A stretch of 64,000 bases of DNA, taken from Pseudomonadota bacterium (GTDB taxonomy: Bacteria > Pseudomonadota > Gammaproteobacteria > Acidiferrobacterales > Acidiferrobacteraceae). The notes under the pieces were generated by a model. The model searched no databases. It was not told the DNA's origin and saw only the letters and a program-made list of their open reading frames with translations. The DNA lies in assembly GCA_021795715.1 (NCBI GenBank), contig JAJYPD010000004.1, positions 32,842-96,841 on the forward strand. The letters are read 5' to 3'. Positions 63,718-64,000 of the stretch are shown here, piece by piece; position 1 is the first letter of the stretch; each line of letters starts with the position of its first letter. Made by a program: the position numbers and the translations under genes.

Positions 63718-64000
63718 TCATGCGGTGTCGATTGCGGTCTCATCGCGCGCCTCGAGGAGTCGCAGTATCAGGCGGTCCAGTCGCGCTTCCGCGTCTTTCA
63801 GTGCCCCGATGGCTGCGGCGCTCTCACCGGGTGTGCCCTCGTAGACACGCCTGAGCGCGGCGTGAACGCGCTGATGCGCGTCGATGGGGTCAGATCCGGA
63901 TACATGCACCGAAAGCCAGGCATCGAGCGCGCAGTCGCAGGCGGGTGCGGGCGGGCGGGTCAGGGTGTCGTGCTCGACGTCATTGTACAGGGCGTTGACG
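63718..64000 (-). CDS. Partial hypothetical protein, C-terminal part at the right edge
   Basis: The frame is open from the right edge through 94 codons to a TGA at 63718-63720, so the start lies outside the window. The visible sequence is helical and acidic, with a CDC pair, DAWLS and an AHQRVHAALRRVYEG stretch. This arrangement of Cys and His recalls chemoreceptor zinc-binding (CZB)-like helices, but the match is only suggestive. The stop codon and codon use support a real gene. A GTG at 63909 could start a 63-residue protein, but the frame runs clearly upstream of it. Confidence 0.55.
   Translation of the reverse strand, partial: VNALYNDVEHDTLTRPPAPACDCALDAWLSVHVSGSDPIDAHQRVHAALRRVYEGTPGESAAAIGALKDAEARLDRLILRLLEARDETAIDTA

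Noticed and set aside
1..64000. CRISPR arrays, insertion sequences, prophage genes, rRNA operon
   Set aside because: I saw no regularly spaced repeats, transposase or integrase motifs, phage structural genes or rRNA sequence in the window.

Overview
The window looks like a chromosomal segment of a GC-rich, sulfur-oxidising, CO2-fixing gammaproteobacterium, probably related to Acidiferrobacter or Ectothiorhodospiraceae; the name is an inference. The grounds are a sat-aprB-aprA operon of the kind used to oxidise sulfite to sulfate, phosphoribulokinase beside Calvin-cycle/glycolytic genes, the Acidithiobacillus-type GshA, and a gene order from metX to chpA that largely follows the Pseudomonas twitching-motility region. 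I see no insertion sequence, prophage, CRISPR array or rRNA operon. Genes are dense, often with 1-4 bp overlaps, so most are in operons.

Layout. 1-1049: a truncated minus-strand gene at the edge and a YkgJ-type cysteine-cluster protein. 1145-4888: aprA, aprB and sat on the minus strand, with a strong terminator after aprA and a perfect hairpin across the sat stop codon. 5196-13713: a small exported protein, a TSUP anion exporter, pyrE, xth, an AmpG-like permease, metW-metX, two thioredoxin-fold proteins, YggT and proC. 13829-18032: pilT-pilU, murI and a short WaaA-like glycosyltransferase. 18022-22858: an overlapping minus-strand operon yqgE-ruvX-pyrR-pyrB-pyrX-hisC, in which the dihydroorotase homologue has lost its metal-binding HxH. 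22906-26033: a TonB-like protein, gshB and gshA. 26302-35951: the chemosensory cluster controlling type IV pili (pilG, pilH, pilI, pilJ, chpA and two CheW-like genes), with no pilK methyltransferase in its usual place.

36100-45688 holds a thioredoxin-like gene and hisN, then prk, tkt, gap, pgk, pyk and fba, giving RuBP regeneration and triose flow; RuBisCO is not in the window. 46122-50741: an orphan hypothetical gene, a DUF302 protein, rimO, a CopD-like membrane protein and exbB-exbD-tonB. 50742-53832: the oxidative pentose phosphate operon gnd-zwf-pgl. 53976-59368: rpe-gph-trpE-trpG-trpD-trpC. 59365-62337: OsmC and VOC proteins, coq7, a GlcF-like Fe-S protein and a thioredoxin-like [2Fe-2S] ferredoxin. 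62621-63580: rplM-rpsI-tRNA-Gln ending in a strong terminator. A further partial gene runs off the right edge.

The genes fit together as a lithoautotroph core. AprBA/Sat make ATP and sulfate from sulfite, which the TSUP protein might export. Prk, Tkt, Gap, Pgk, Fba and Rpe run carbon fixation. Gph and possibly GlcF deal with the phosphoglycolate side product. The zwf branch oxidises stored hexose. The most novel-looking element is a compact transcription unit at 62366-62505: a near-consensus promoter, about 100 nt of RNA with three CCUCC (anti-Shine-Dalgarno) motifs, and a textbook terminator, followed by a separate promoter for rplM. It looks like an unannotated small RNA.
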